Part shown: piece by piece, positions 9,704 to 17,780 of the stretch
Layout of the letters: each line of letters opens with the position of its first letter
Position numbering within the stretch: position 1 is the stretch's first letter
Source of the DNA: Anaerolineales bacterium
GTDB taxonomy: Bacteria > Chloroflexota > Anaerolineae > Anaerolineales > UBA11579
Length of the DNA stretch: 64,000 nucleotides
Reading direction: 5' to 3'
Assembly: GCA_026129305.1 (NCBI GenBank)
Contig: JAHCII010000002.1
Coordinates: forward strand, 1-64,000
Program-made: the position numbers and the translations under genes
Notes under the pieces: generated by a model
What the model was told of the DNA's origin: nothing
Seen by the model: only the letters and a program-made list of their open reading frames with translations
Database searches by the model: none

Positions 9704-10433
9704 GCAGTAACAGGTGTTTGATGCGCTGGCTCAGGCCCAGCGCCGTCTCCGCAAAGGCAGCCAGTTGTTGGGCATGGCTGCCTTCGACGGCGGCCGGGTC
9801 TGGGAAGCTCCAGTGGATCTGCTTGGGCGCCCCCGGGAAAATGGGGCAGCTCTCTTTGGCCCGGTCACACACCGTAATCACATAGTCAAAATCTTCGTTC
9901 AGGTACTGACCGACCAGTTTGGACTGTTGGCCGCGGATGTCAATCTTGAGCTGCTCCATCGCCTCAATCGCCAGGGGATGCACTCGGGTTGCTTCCGTAC
10001 CAGCGCTGAATACCTCCACCCAGTCGCCGCCGTGCGCCCGCAGCAGCCCTTCGGCCATTTGCGAGCGGGCGCTGTTGTGCGTGCACAGGAACAGCACCCG
10101 CCGCCGCCGGCTGGGGGCTGCGGGTGCCTGGCCGGTCGGACCCAGCGCCGGATGTAAACTATCGCCCAGCGAGAAAAGCGCCGTCTGCAAGCGCGCCAGG
10201 TCCAGGCTGTAATAGGTCTGGCGCCCGTCCGCAATGCTTTGCGTCTCACGCACCAGGCCGCCGTCCCGCAGCAGGCGCAGGTGGTAGGACACCAGGTTTT
10301 GGCTGCTGCGCACGGCAGCTTGCAGTTCCTGCACGGTGAAGTCGCTGCCCGCCAGGGCGGAGACCAGTTGCCAGCGCAGCGCATGCGCCAGCAGAGCAAA
10401 CACAGGGGGCGCTTCGGTAGTCAAGGTCGTCAT
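9681..10433 (-). CDS. ArsR-type repressor fused to thioredoxin-type arsenate reductase (ArsC)
   Basis: The fusion has 250 residues. Residues 10-90 form an ArsR winged helix (NLVSYHLRLLRDGGLV as recognition region). Residues 112-250 are a low-molecular-weight phosphatase fold with the P-loop LFLCTHNSARSQMAEGLL (C-x5-R) and the redox pair in VCDRAKESCP. Together these match pI258-type arsenate reductases, which use three cysteines and thioredoxin. The protein should reduce arsenate and at the same time sense arsenite or another ligand at its own promoter. No arsenite efflux gene (arsB or acr3) is near. A 39-bp concentric dyad begins 5 bp upstream of the ATG and is a good autoregulatory operator. 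Confidence 0.88.
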   Translation of the reverse strand: MTTLTTEAPPVFALLAHALRWQLVSALAGSDFTVQELQAAVRSSQNLVSYHLRLLRDGGLVRETQSIADGRQTYYSLDLARLQTALFSLGDSLHPALGPTGQAPAAPSRRRRVLFLCTHNSARSQMAEGLLRAHGGDWVEVFSAGTEATRVHPLAIEAMEQLKIDIRGQQSKLVGQYLNEDFDYVITVCDRAKESCPIFPGAPKQIHWSFPDPAAVEGSHAQQLAAFAETALGLSQRIKHLLLLIQRAGE

Positions 10434-10437
10434 ATAT

Positions 10438-10476
10438 ATATATCAGTCCATTTTGAATCAAAATGATTTGATATAT
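10438..10476. promoter_or_regulatory. Concentric inverted repeats, probable ArsR operator
   Basis: The inner arms CATTTTG (10449-10455) and CAAAATG (10459-10465) flank AAT. The outer arms ATATATCA (10438-10445) and TGATATAT (10469-10476) share the same centre at 10457. Its position between the arsR-arsC fusion and the divergent isopentenyl phosphate kinase gene suggests control of the first gene and possibly of both. Confidence 0.7.
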
Positions 10477-10507
10477 TATCCAGCCAAACAGGCCAACTGT
10501 CAAGCGG

Positions 10508-10513
10508 TATAGT
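10508..10513 (+). promoter_or_regulatory. Putative -10 box (TATAGT) of isopentenyl phosphate kinase
   Basis: TATAGT is followed by 6 nt and then the GTG start at 10520, with no Shine-Dalgarno sequence. This is another probable leaderless gene. Confidence 0.4.
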
Positions 10514-10519
10514 AAGCCT

Positions 10520-11311
10520 GTGCAGCCCATCACCTTCCTTAAACTCGGTGGCTCGCTGCTGACCCACAAGGACCAGCCTGCCACGCCGCGGCCCGAGGTG
10601 ATCCGGCGTGCCGCTGGCGAGATCGCCGCCGCCCGCCAGGCCAACCCCGACCTGCGTCTGCTGCTGGGCCACGGCTCCGGTTCCTTCGGCCATGTGCCCG
10701 CCAAGCAGCACGGCACCCGCGCCGGCGTGCGCAGCCCGGGCGACTGGCTCGGCTTCGTCGAGGTCTGGCGTCAGGCCAATGCCCTCAACCGCCTGGTCAT
10801 GGACGCCCTGGCGGAGGTCGGCCTACCGGCCATCGCCTTCCCGCCTTCGGCGGCCGGCTTGGCCCACGGCGGCCGCCTGGCCGCCTGGCCGCCCGCAGGC
10901 CTGCAGGCCGCCCTGGCCGCCGGGCTGCTGCCGGTGGTCTATGGCGATGTGGTCTTTGATGGTGAGTGGGGCGGCACCATCGCCTCCACCGAGGATATTT
11001 TCGTCCATCTGGCCGCAGAGCTGCGCCCTGGGCGCATCCTGCTGGCGGGCGACGAAGACGGCGTCTACGCCGGCTATGACGGCGCAGACGCCCGCCTGCT
11101 GGCGGAGTTCAGCGCCGCCGATATGGCGGCGATGGGCGAGGGCGCAGCCGTCGGCGCCGACGTCACCGGCGGCATGGCTGGCAAAGTCGCCGCCATGTTC
11201 CCGCTGCTGGCCACCTTGCCGGACTGCGAAGTACGCATCTTCTCCGGCCTGCGCCCAGGCAACCTGGCCCAGGCGCTGGCTGGCGAGCCGCTGGGCACGC
11301 GGCTGCGTTGA
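10520..11311 (+). CDS. ipk: Isopentenyl phosphate kinase (archaeal-type mevalonate pathway)
   Basis: An amino-acid-kinase-fold protein of 263 residues. It has FLKLGGSLLTHKD at the N-terminus, the GHGSGSFGH loop that holds the catalytic His of isopentenyl phosphate kinases (near residue 60), PVVYGDVVFD, and DVTGGMAGKV for ATP binding. The enzyme turns isopentenyl phosphate into IPP in the alternative mevalonate pathway. That route is known in archaea and in some Chloroflexota, where a phosphomevalonate decarboxylase makes the substrate. Such a decarboxylase is not in this window. The start codon is GTG, 6 nt after a TATAGT box. Confidence 0.92.
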   Translation: MQPITFLKLGGSLLTHKDQPATPRPEVIRRAAGEIAAARQANPDLRLLLGHGSGSFGHVPAKQHGTRAGVRSPGDWLGFVEVWRQANALNRLVMDALAEVGLPAIAFPPSAAGLAHGGRLAAWPPAGLQAALAAGLLPVVYGDVVFDGEWGGTIASTEDIFVHLAAELRPGRILLAGDEDGVYAGYDGADARLLAEFSAADMAAMGEGAAVGADVTGGMAGKVAAMFPLLATLPDCEVRIFSGLRPGNLAQALAGEPLGTRLR

Positions 11312-11327
11312 GCTTGGCTAACTAGGG

Positions 11328-11993
11328 TTATGCCTGTGCCTCCAGGCCGAGGTTTTTGAGGGTCTCCTGCGTCCATTCGTCCAGCTGCGCCACGGCCTTT
11401 TGGGGGTCCTCCGCGAGCAGGCTGTCAATCTTTCGCACGCGTTCCAATATCCAGCCAATCCAGGGGATAGTGGGGTCTTCTTTAGTGGCGATTTCTAAAA
11501 CGGCAATACTTTCTTCTAGCAGAGTGGCTGCCATTTCGTACTCTCCTGCGAGCACCAGAGCATAGGCACAGGCCTCTCTTTGGTAGTCGCCTGAGTTGGG
11601 TTTGATTTTTTCTTTGTATTTCTGCCAAAAATCCCAGGGAGTGACTACTTCGTTGAAAAAGGGCAAAGCTTCTATCTGGATGTGAGACAAGATGTCCTTG
11701 AAGATAGCCTCTTCATTTTCTGAAGAATACTCCCACCACTTATCGCCGCCTCCACTTAATGAGCCCAGACGGTCTCCATAAGTAAAGCTAATGTACTCTT
11801 TCGGCACAAATAGCGGCAGGATAAATGCCCAAATTGTAAAAGTAGTTTTACTAAATGCTGAACTATCAACGGCAAGCCCCTTTAAGAAGTAGTTGAAGTC
11901 GGCCACATAGATCAGGCCCTTCTTTGCAGTAAATCCCGGCAGGTGAGGCAGCAGATGCTTTTTCGCCAAGCGATGAAAAATGCGTCCTTGCAT
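11328..11993 (-). CDS. Hypothetical protein, last gene of the RHS-linked operon
   Basis: I do not recognise the family. From the ATG at 11993 it has about 221 residues and starts MQGRIFHRLAKKHLLPHLPG. The segment FTIWAFILPLFVPKEYISFTYGDRLG recalls the cores of uncharacterised RHS/CDI-neighbourhood proteins and immunity-like proteins, and the C-terminal half is helical and acidic. No signal peptide or membrane segment is evident, so it should be cytoplasmic. ATGs at 12017 or 12056 would overlap the upstream gene and are possible starts. Base composition is clearly lower in GC than the flanking housekeeping genes, which fits horizontal acquisition with the RHS tail. Confidence 0.6.
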   Translation of the reverse strand: MQGRIFHRLAKKHLLPHLPGFTAKKGLIYVADFNYFLKGLAVDSSAFSKTTFTIWAFILPLFVPKEYISFTYGDRLGSLSGGGDKWWEYSSENEEAIFKDILSHIQIEALPFFNEVVTPWDFWQKYKEKIKPNSGDYQREACAYALVLAGEYEMAATLLEESIAVLEIATKEDPTIPWIGWILERVRKIDSLLAEDPQKAVAQLDEWTQETLKNLGLEAQA

Positions 11994-12001
11994 TCTGTGT
12001 C

Positions 12002-12598
12002 TTAGCTCACTTCCCATAGCCCAAGGATATGCATGCTGATAGCTGGATGTTCCCAATAATGGGGAATGACCTTGCGTAAGCTACTAAAACATTCTACAAA
12101 AAAGCTCGCATCTTCATATTTTGAAAAAAGCCCATGCTTGTTTCTAAGTGGCGAGAAGTGTATTTGCATTAATTGTATGATTGGTTTTAGCTTTGCGTGT
12201 GCCTCTTTCTCTCCCCCTACGAAGGGGTTCTTTGTGAGGGGATTGTCTTCAAACGGCTCATCCGCAAAGAACCATTCAAGGGGAGAATGGCTATACGAGT
12301 TATCACATACCTCAAAACCAAGGAATTGGTGTTCTTCAGCCAGCGTAGCAGGATCTTCTGTCACACCAATGACCTCGAAAGCTTGCTGGTCTGGCAGGGT
12401 TGCATAGGCTTTTGCGATACGCTTTGCCTCCTCGAGATCATCCATCAGTCCCCCTTCGGTACTGCTCTCTAAAAACACAAGAAATTCCTGGTTGACTGGA
12501 TGGTCCTCTTTGAGGCTATCGATATAACCGGGGTGAGCGCGCTCAACGCCGCGATAATCAGATTTTCTGAACTGCCTCCCCAATAAAAGATATCTCAC
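12002..12598 (-). CDS. Hypothetical protein in the RHS-linked operon
   Basis: An acidic soluble protein of 198 residues and unknown family (VRYLLLGRQFRKSDYRGVER at the start, LGFEVCDNSYSHSPLEWFF in the middle). It starts with GTG and shares a GTGA overlap with a tiny upstream ORF, so translation is probably coupled. It is AT-richer than the window average. Location directly downstream of a toxin-like RHS tail makes an immunity or accessory function possible, but the sequence itself does not show one. Confidence 0.6.
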   Translation of the reverse strand: MRYLLLGRQFRKSDYRGVERAHPGYIDSLKEDHPVNQEFLVFLESSTEGGLMDDLEEAKRIAKAYATLPDQQAFEVIGVTEDPATLAEEHQFLGFEVCDNSYSHSPLEWFFADEPFEDNPLTKNPFVGGEKEAHAKLKPIIQLMQIHFSPLRNKHGLFSKYEDASFFVECFSSLRKVIPHYWEHPAISMHILGLWEVS

Positions 12599-12663
12599 TC
12601 TGCTTGTAACCTCACTATCAGCTTATCCATCTTGTCCGCCAATACGGCCATCTCAGGCACCAT
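12595..12663 (-). CDS. Possible 22-residue ORF linking two genes of the RHS operon
   Basis: The ATG at 12663 overlaps the stop of the lipoprotein gene (TGATG), and its TGA overlaps the GTG of the next gene (GTGA). The peptide reads MVPEMAVLADKMDKLIVRLQ plus two residues, an amphipathic helix. It may be a real small protein, or serve only to carry ribosomes across the junction. There is no independent evidence of expression. Confidence 0.3.
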   Translation of the reverse strand: MVPEMAVLADKMDKLIVRLQAE

Positions 12664-13316
12664 CAATTGGGCCATGGATAAATAATCTCCCGCTCTACTC
12701 GTTGTTCTGATACATAAAGGACCACATCTATCGAAAGCTTTGTGTCAATATTTGCTCCGGCTTGCAAGTCATTACACATCCTTGTGGATCTAAAAGTGTT
12801 GTTGTAATGAATGGCTAATATCTGTTTTTCTTGCCAAACTAGATTGATGGTGCAAAAAACTCTCTCTATCCCCATTTCACGAGCCGAAATGTAGTCAGGT
12901 GGCCCCAGGCTTTGCACCAATTCTTCAATGGATAGTTCATAGTTGGGGTAAACCCTAATTTGTCTAAGCTGGTCATCAACCAATATAAAATTTACGCACC
13001 ATTGCAAGGTAGTTCGATGCCTGCAACCATATCTGATCGAAGTTGCACTGACCACTTCATCTGGAGTTTCGCTAAATCCAAGTCCTGCGATGCTTTCTAT
13101 GTCTGGGTCTAAAAAGGAGAGCCCTACGACTTTTTGCCGAATGCTTTCCTGGTTGTCCACCCCGATTTCTATGCCATACCAGCAGGGAGCGAGGCATGGC
13201 TCTCCGTCTAAAAGGGTTCTGTCTTGGAATTCAATCGGCACAGCCTTTGCGCAGGCGGAGAGTAAAAGGCAGCCGATGATGGTCAGACAGGATTTTAACC
13301 AGATATTGCGGTTCAT
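12663..13316 (-). CDS. Predicted lipoprotein next to the RHS tail, candidate immunity protein
   Basis: 217 residues with a lipoprotein signal peptide: MNRNIWLKS, a hydrophobic core, then the lipobox LLSAC with Cys near residue 22. The mature part contains six more Cys (for example CLAPCWYGIEIG and RYGCRHRTTLQWC) and no known domain that I can name. The ATG overlaps the RHS stop (ATGA). The gene directly after an RHS toxin tip is often its immunity gene, and an exported lipoprotein would suit a toxin acting outside the cytoplasm. That is inference only. Confidence 0.72.
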   Translation of the reverse strand: MNRNIWLKSCLTIIGCLLLSACAKAVPIEFQDRTLLDGEPCLAPCWYGIEIGVDNQESIRQKVVGLSFLDPDIESIAGLGFSETPDEVVSATSIRYGCRHRTTLQWCVNFILVDDQLRQIRVYPNYELSIEELVQSLGPPDYISAREMGIERVFCTINLVWQEKQILAIHYNNTFRSTRMCNDLQAGANIDTKLSIDVVLYVSEQRVEREIIYPWPN

Positions 13317-14782
13317 CTGATAGCCTCTATTTGCGCCCTGATATATGAATACCTTAGGCCGCCGGGTTCTAGTCTAATTGATTCGTCCCCCCAGAAACTT
13401 GAATTTGGATAGACATATGCGACGAAACTCTCTGCCCAATCCTCTAAACTGTTGGTCAATGCATATTTTGTTCTACCCACTTCGCCTGTGCCTGGCGCTA
13501 AATCGTGATCTTCCCTGCTTGTTACAACATAGTAGCAGGCTGGTATTCCACTGCCACCATAGTTGCAGATTTCTTTTCTCGTTGCCACAACATTTGTCAG
13601 CCCTCTGCTTAACCGACCATAGTGACGCAAATCCCAGACATGACCCAATTCATGGGCAATAGTGTAGGTTGCAACCCCCTGGTTATTCATATTCCTGTCT
13701 AATAATACAATGTCCGCCAAGATTCTAGCGCCAACTATTGGGTCGGGCGCAAAACTATTGGAGCCGAAGAAGCTTTTATAGCGTGCGATGTTAACTGTTC
13801 TTGAAGCAATCGCAGAACGGAACTTTCCTGCTCCGCCCAGTGCTCTGGCGACATCTTGAACAGCTTTTTGCACATATCTAAGTTCATCCAAACTTCGCCA
13901 ATTGCCTTCATGCCAGACCGGGAAAGTGCAGCCGAGCACTGCAAAAAGCATCCCAGGCAATTGGATATGGCGCACTCCCCAATCTCTTTGGATCCTGACA
14001 TTGTAGGTACTTAGTAAGTAATTGTAGATTCTATCTGCCGTGGCAGCTTCCTCTTGGCTTATATACCCTGAGGGGTCGATATAGCGTATAGGGTTGGCAT
14101 ATCCGTATGCGTATTTGTGTAAACTGAATGGAAGTCCTACTAAGCCCCCGAAGCTATCTTGAGAGATAAACCTGCCCTGCCAAGGAGCATAATACCGCGC
14201 CCGCAGGTATTGCAGGCCCGTCTCATCCGTCCACTCGCCGGCAAAGCCGTAAGCCAGCTCCGCCTCGCCGGAGGTGGACTGCCGCGCGCCGTAAGGCTCG
14301 TAGGTATTGAACAAGGTGATGGCGCTGCTCTGCTCGGTCAGCTGGCGGATGGAGCCCAGCGCATCGCGCAGCGGATACTGCTCCAAGGTGTCCGTCTGCA
14401 GCGAGAGCAGTTCGTGCCCATACACATAGGCGCTGGTCCCGTCGTTCAGCACTTGGGTCAGGCCTCTGTTCAGGTCCAGGGTGTAGGTGGTGGTTTCGCT
14501 GTCGACCGTCTGCTGCATGCGCTCGCCCAGGCCGTTGTAGGCAAAGCCGTATTCGGTTTCGCCATCGTCAAACCCGATCAGGCGGTTGGCCACATCGTAA
14601 CTGTACTGGTTGACCCCATCATCCAGCAGGTTGCCGTTGTCGTCCCAGCTGTAGGCAACCTGATTCACCTCCATCAGCCGGTTGGCGTCATCATACAGGT
14701 AGTCGAACTCCAGCGGGGTCTGGTCGATCGTGATGGTCTGGCTCAGCCGGTTGCCCACCGCATCGTAGCGACAGATTGACAC
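13313..14782 (-). CDS. 5'-truncated RHS/YD-repeat protein with C-terminal zincin-like toxin domain
   Basis: Residues 1-240 carry a few YD/RHS repeats (RYDAVGNRLSQT, YSYDVANRLIGFDDGETEYG) and the conserved RHS core end (ETGLQYLRARYYAPWQGRFI, then NPIRYIDPSGY). After this hinge comes a unique tip (about 241-489) with the metallopeptidase motif HELGH at 377-381 and a possible third ligand in LEDWAESFVAYV. Normal RHS proteins exceed 1000 residues and carry an export signal; here neither exists. The frame is closed by a TAA 15 nt before the GTG and abuts the divergent dgt gene, so this looks like a displaced orphan tip rather than an intact toxin. Confidence 0.8.
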   Translation of the reverse strand: MSICRYDAVGNRLSQTITIDQTPLEFDYLYDDANRLMEVNQVAYSWDDNGNLLDDGVNQYSYDVANRLIGFDDGETEYGFAYNGLGERMQQTVDSETTTYTLDLNRGLTQVLNDGTSAYVYGHELLSLQTDTLEQYPLRDALGSIRQLTEQSSAITLFNTYEPYGARQSTSGEAELAYGFAGEWTDETGLQYLRARYYAPWQGRFISQDSFGGLVGLPFSLHKYAYGYANPIRYIDPSGYISQEEAATADRIYNYLLSTYNVRIQRDWGVRHIQLPGMLFAVLGCTFPVWHEGNWRSLDELRYVQKAVQDVARALGGAGKFRSAIASRTVNIARYKSFFGSNSFAPDPIVGARILADIVLLDRNMNNQGVATYTIAHELGHVWDLRHYGRLSRGLTNVVATRKEICNYGGSGIPACYYVVTSREDHDLAPGTGEVGRTKYALTNSLEDWAESFVAYVYPNSSFWGDESIRLEPGGLRYSYIRAQIEAIR

Positions 14783-14813
14783 CCGTCTGGCGCTCCATTA
14801 CACTGGAGTTCCC

Positions 14814-15962
14814 ATGATCACTCGTGAACAATTGGAAGCCCAGGAGGAGCAGCTGCTCGCCCCTTGGGGCGCGCGCAGCCGCGACAGCCAGGGCCGCCAG
14901 TATCCGGACGATGAGCCGCAGTACCGCACGCGCTTCCAGCGCGACCGGGACCGCATCATCCACACCACCGCCTTCCGCCGCCTGGAGTACAAGACCCAGG
15001 TCTTCATCAACTTCGAGGGCGACTATTTCCGCACGCGCCTCACGCACACCCTGGAAGTGGCTCAGATCGGCCGCACCATCGCCCGCGCCTTGGGCGGCAA
15101 CGAAGACTTGGTCGAGGCCATCTGCCTGGCCCACGACCTGGGCCACGCAGCCTTCGGCCATTCCGGTGAGCACACGCTCAACGAGTTGATGAAGGATCAC
15201 GGCGGCTTCGACCACAACCGCCAGTCGCTGCGCATCGTGACTGAGCTGGAACAGCGTTACCCGGATTTCCCCGGCCTCAACCTGACCTGGGAAGTGCGCG
15301 AGGGCATGGTTAAACACGAGACCGAATACGATGTCTCCGACGCCTCGCAATACGACCCGGAACTGCGCGGCAACCTCGAGGCGCAGATCGCCAATGTGGC
15401 CGATGAGCTGGCCTACACGACCCACGACCTGGACGATGGCCTGCGCTCCGGCTTGGTGACCCCCGCCGGCCTGGCCGGGCTGGAGATGTGGAAGCTGATG
15501 CTGGACAGCATTGGCTGGGACGGCCAGGACCTGAACGACCTGACCCGCCACCGGCTGATCCGCCGCCTGGTGGGCTTGCTGGTCAGCGATGTGGTGGCTG
15601 CCACCCAGGCTCGCATCGATGCCAGCCGCGCCCAAAGCGCCCGCGACATCCAGAAACTGGAGCACAACGTGATCGGCTACAGCGAAGCCATGCACGCCCG
15701 CAACAAGCCACTCAAAGACTTCCTCTACAAGAATATGTACCGCCACCCGCGCGTCGTACGCATGGCGGTCAAAGCCCGCAACGTGCTCACCGAGATCTTC
15801 CAGGCTTATGTAAAGGAGCCCAGCATGTTGCCCTATGAATACCAGGCCTATGTCGAAACCCGCGGCCTGCAGCGCACCGTATGTGACTACCTGGCGGGCA
15901 TGACCGACCGCTACGCCGTTCAGGAATACGAGAAATTGTTTAATCCACAGAGTTTGCCATGA
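14814..15962 (+). CDS. dgt: Deoxyguanosinetriphosphate triphosphohydrolase-like protein
   Basis: An HD-domain phosphohydrolase of 382 residues. It has FRRLEYKTQVFINFEGDYFR before the metal site, H in TRLTHTLEVAQ, then the HD pair in CLAHDLGHAAFGHSGE and a distant Asp in TTHDLDDGLRSG. The family cleaves dNTPs to nucleosides plus triphosphate and thus balances dNTP pools. The SD-like GGAG lies 8 nt before the ATG at 14814. The stop overlaps greA (ATGA), so the two are cotranscribed. It starts only 31 nt from the truncated RHS gene, which marks the likely edge of a past insertion or deletion. Confidence 0.92.
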   Translation: MITREQLEAQEEQLLAPWGARSRDSQGRQYPDDEPQYRTRFQRDRDRIIHTTAFRRLEYKTQVFINFEGDYFRTRLTHTLEVAQIGRTIARALGGNEDLVEAICLAHDLGHAAFGHSGEHTLNELMKDHGGFDHNRQSLRIVTELEQRYPDFPGLNLTWEVREGMVKHETEYDVSDASQYDPELRGNLEAQIANVADELAYTTHDLDDGLRSGLVTPAGLAGLEMWKLMLDSIGWDGQDLNDLTRHRLIRRLVGLLVSDVVAATQARIDASRAQSARDIQKLEHNVIGYSEAMHARNKPLKDFLYKNMYRHPRVVRMAVKARNVLTEIFQAYVKEPSMLPYEYQAYVETRGLQRTVCDYLAGMTDRYAVQEYEKLFNPQSLP

Positions 15963-16426
15963 GCGATGAACATTATTTAACCGAAGAAGGCGCCGCCAAA
16001 CTGCGTGCCGAGCTTGAGGACCTCAAAGGCCCCCAGCGCAGCGAACTGGCCGCCCGCCTGCGCGAGGCGATTCAGCAGGGCGATCTGTCTGAGAACGCCG
16101 ACTATTCCAAGGCCAAGGAAGACCAGGCTTTTTTGGAAGGCCGCATCCAGGAGCTGGAAGCCCTGCTGGGGCGCGCCAACATCATCACCCGCGAAGGTTC
16201 GGCCGACGGCTCGATTGGCGTCGGCTCGGTAGTGGTCATCAAAGAAAAGGGTAGAGAGCCCAGCAAATACTTCCTGGTCGGCGCCGCCGAGGCCGACCCG
16301 CGCAACGGCAAGATCTCCAACGAATCGCCGATTGGCCGCGCTCTGCTGGGTCACAAAGCCGGCGAAACTGTCGAAGCCGAAACGCCCGCTGGCAAACTGT
16401 TCTTCGAGATTGTCAGCGTCGAATAG
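15959..16426 (+). CDS. greA: Transcription elongation factor GreA
   Basis: 155 residues of usual GreA length. The N-terminal coiled coil includes the acidic tip GDLSENADYSKAKEDQAFLE, and the C-terminal FKBP-like domain ends in SPIGRALLGHKAGETVEAETP. GreA enters the RNA polymerase secondary channel and triggers cleavage of backtracked RNA. It is coupled to dgt by a 4-nt overlap and followed by a strong terminator. Confidence 0.96.
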   Translation: MSDEHYLTEEGAAKLRAELEDLKGPQRSELAARLREAIQQGDLSENADYSKAKEDQAFLEGRIQELEALLGRANIITREGSADGSIGVGSVVVIKEKGREPSKYFLVGAAEADPRNGKISNESPIGRALLGHKAGETVEAETPAGKLFFEIVSVE

Positions 16427-16438
16427 AATAACCCGCTG

Positions 16439-16479
16439 GAATATAAAACGCGCCTGCAGAGCAGGCGCGTTTTATATTC
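16439..16479. terminator. Strong terminator after greA, 19-bp perfect stem
   Basis: The arms at 16439-16457 and 16461-16479 pair perfectly around AGA. The GC core CGCGCCTGC is flanked by AAAA and TTTT, so it can work as an intrinsic terminator in both directions. Confidence 0.85.
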
Positions 16480-16534
16480 TCCATTCATCCTGAGTCGGTA
16501 GAGACGACGCAGGCAGGTTGCTTGCCACGCGTAA

Positions 16535-16554
16535 GGGCGCACGGCCGTGCGCCC
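16535..16554. repeat. 20-bp palindrome of an interspersed GTA-GGGCG family, copy 1
   Basis: GGGCGCACGG followed by CCGTGCGCCC is a perfect palindrome preceded by GTAA. A second element with the same design is at 47111-47130 (preceded by GTAG). Both lie in intergenic DNA. They resemble the small REP or MITE-like palindromes scattered in many environmental genomes. No function is visible. Confidence 0.55.
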
Positions 16555-16611
16555 CAACCCCTGGCCAGTGGTGACAAGCACAGAAGATCCCGGCTGGTCA
16601 AGGGAAACTAA

Positions 16612-16637
16612 AAGGCTCCTTCGACCGAAGGAGCCTT
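16612..16637 (-). terminator. Terminator of the membrane-protein gene at 16659
   Basis: AAGGCTCCTTC (16612-16622) pairs with GAAGGAGCCTT (16627-16637). Read on the minus strand the stem is followed by TTTTAG, as in intrinsic terminators, and lies 22 nt after the stop codon. Confidence 0.8.
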
Positions 16638-16658
16638 AGGTTGACTCACAACCCAAAC

Positions 16659-17702
16659 CTAGACCTTAGACCACACCGCCAGCTCCAGCGTCACCCGCTC
16701 GAAGAAACTCTCCTCCGGCAGCGGGCCTTCGCCGTACTGCATATCCACCACACGCGCCACCATCTGCAGCGTAGCTGTCTCCAGCACTGTCTCAGCCCCC
16801 GGGCTGGCCAGCAGCGGGTCGCCCTTGGTCGCCAGACGCTGGCGGGAGGCGTCGTCGCGGAACAGGTGCGTGCTCATCAGCACCTTGGTCACCGTGTGCA
16901 CATCATTCTTGTCGAACAGCCAGACCTCAAAAGCACTCACCCGCTTGGGGCTGCCCACGCCGATCGCTTCCGAGATGCTGACCCCGCACTCTCCCATGAA
17001 GTCGCCCGCGGTCGAATCGATGCTGAACGAGTCGTCATACAGGTCGTCGCCCAGCACGTAAGTCGTCATCCATTGGGAAAGCGGCGGGCTGTCTTCGCCG
17101 GCCTCTTCGTAGTGGGGCGGGGCGGTAGGCGTGTTCTTGTCGCTCAACGGGCTGAGCGGCCCCGCCGGGGGCTGTCGGCGGCGGTTCCGCGAGATATACA
17201 CCACCGCCAGGGTCAGGCCCACGAACAGCGTGATGCCGCACAGCGTGGTCAGCAGCGTGCCGCTGCCGAACAGCGGTTCGGCCGGCGTTGCGCTGCTACC
17301 CGTGCTCGGGCTGCCACCGGTGGCTGGGGCCGTCACGCCCAGCAGCGCTTGGAAGCGCGCCAGGCTTTCGATATTCTGTCCGCCGGGGGCGGCGGCCACG
17401 GCCGCCATCGTCTCGTCGGCGAATTCGCCCAAGGCGCCCAAGCGTTGGCGGGCCAGGGCGTCATTGGGCTCCAGGGTGTAAGAGTCGATGGCGGCGCGCA
17501 AATAATCGGCGCGCAGGTCCGCTCGCAGGTCGGCCACCGAGGCATCTGTCCAGTTCACCGGGAACAGCCACCAGCCCAGCACCACCAGACCCACGATCAG
17601 GCCCGCGGCGAAAGCCACGGCCGCCAGCGTGCGTGGTTGGCTCAGGGCCGAGATGTTGATTTCACGTCCCAGGACGGTCAGCGTCCCGTTCTCCATTCGC
17701 AT
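16659..17702 (-). CDS. Hypothetical bitopic membrane protein
   Basis: 347 residues, family not recognised. A first hydrophobic helix (AAVAFAAGLIVGLVVLGWWL) follows about 30 cytoplasmic residues, and a second (TTLCGITLFVGLTLAVVYI) is near residue 165. Between them is an Ala-rich extracytoplasmic segment that ends in a Ser/Thr/Pro-rich stretch. After the second helix a Pro-rich linker leads to a folded C-terminal domain (SIDSTAGDFMGECGVSISEA, then FEVWLFDKNDVHTVTKVLMS), which is cytoplasmic if the N-terminus is in. AGGAG lies about 10 nt before the ATG. It is monocistronic with its own terminator. Confidence 0.75.
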   Translation of the reverse strand: MRMENGTLTVLGREINISALSQPRTLAAVAFAAGLIVGLVVLGWWLFPVNWTDASVADLRADLRADYLRAAIDSYTLEPNDALARQRLGALGEFADETMAAVAAAPGGQNIESLARFQALLGVTAPATGGSPSTGSSATPAEPLFGSGTLLTTLCGITLFVGLTLAVVYISRNRRRQPPAGPLSPLSDKNTPTAPPHYEEAGEDSPPLSQWMTTYVLGDDLYDDSFSIDSTAGDFMGECGVSISEAIGVGSPKRVSAFEVWLFDKNDVHTVTKVLMSTHLFRDDASRQRLATKGDPLLASPGAETVLETATLQMVARVVDMQYGEGPLPEESFFERVTLELAVWSKV

Positions 17703-17780
17703 AATGTCAAAACTCCTGTCCGCGTGATTCTAGAGCAGCAAGAGCAAAAGTGCAACTTGCGTGCCAGCAAGGATTATTCT

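Noticed and set aside
13313-14782. Intact RHS toxin gene
   Set aside because: No export signal and only a few repeats; a stop lies 15 nt before the only possible GTG start.
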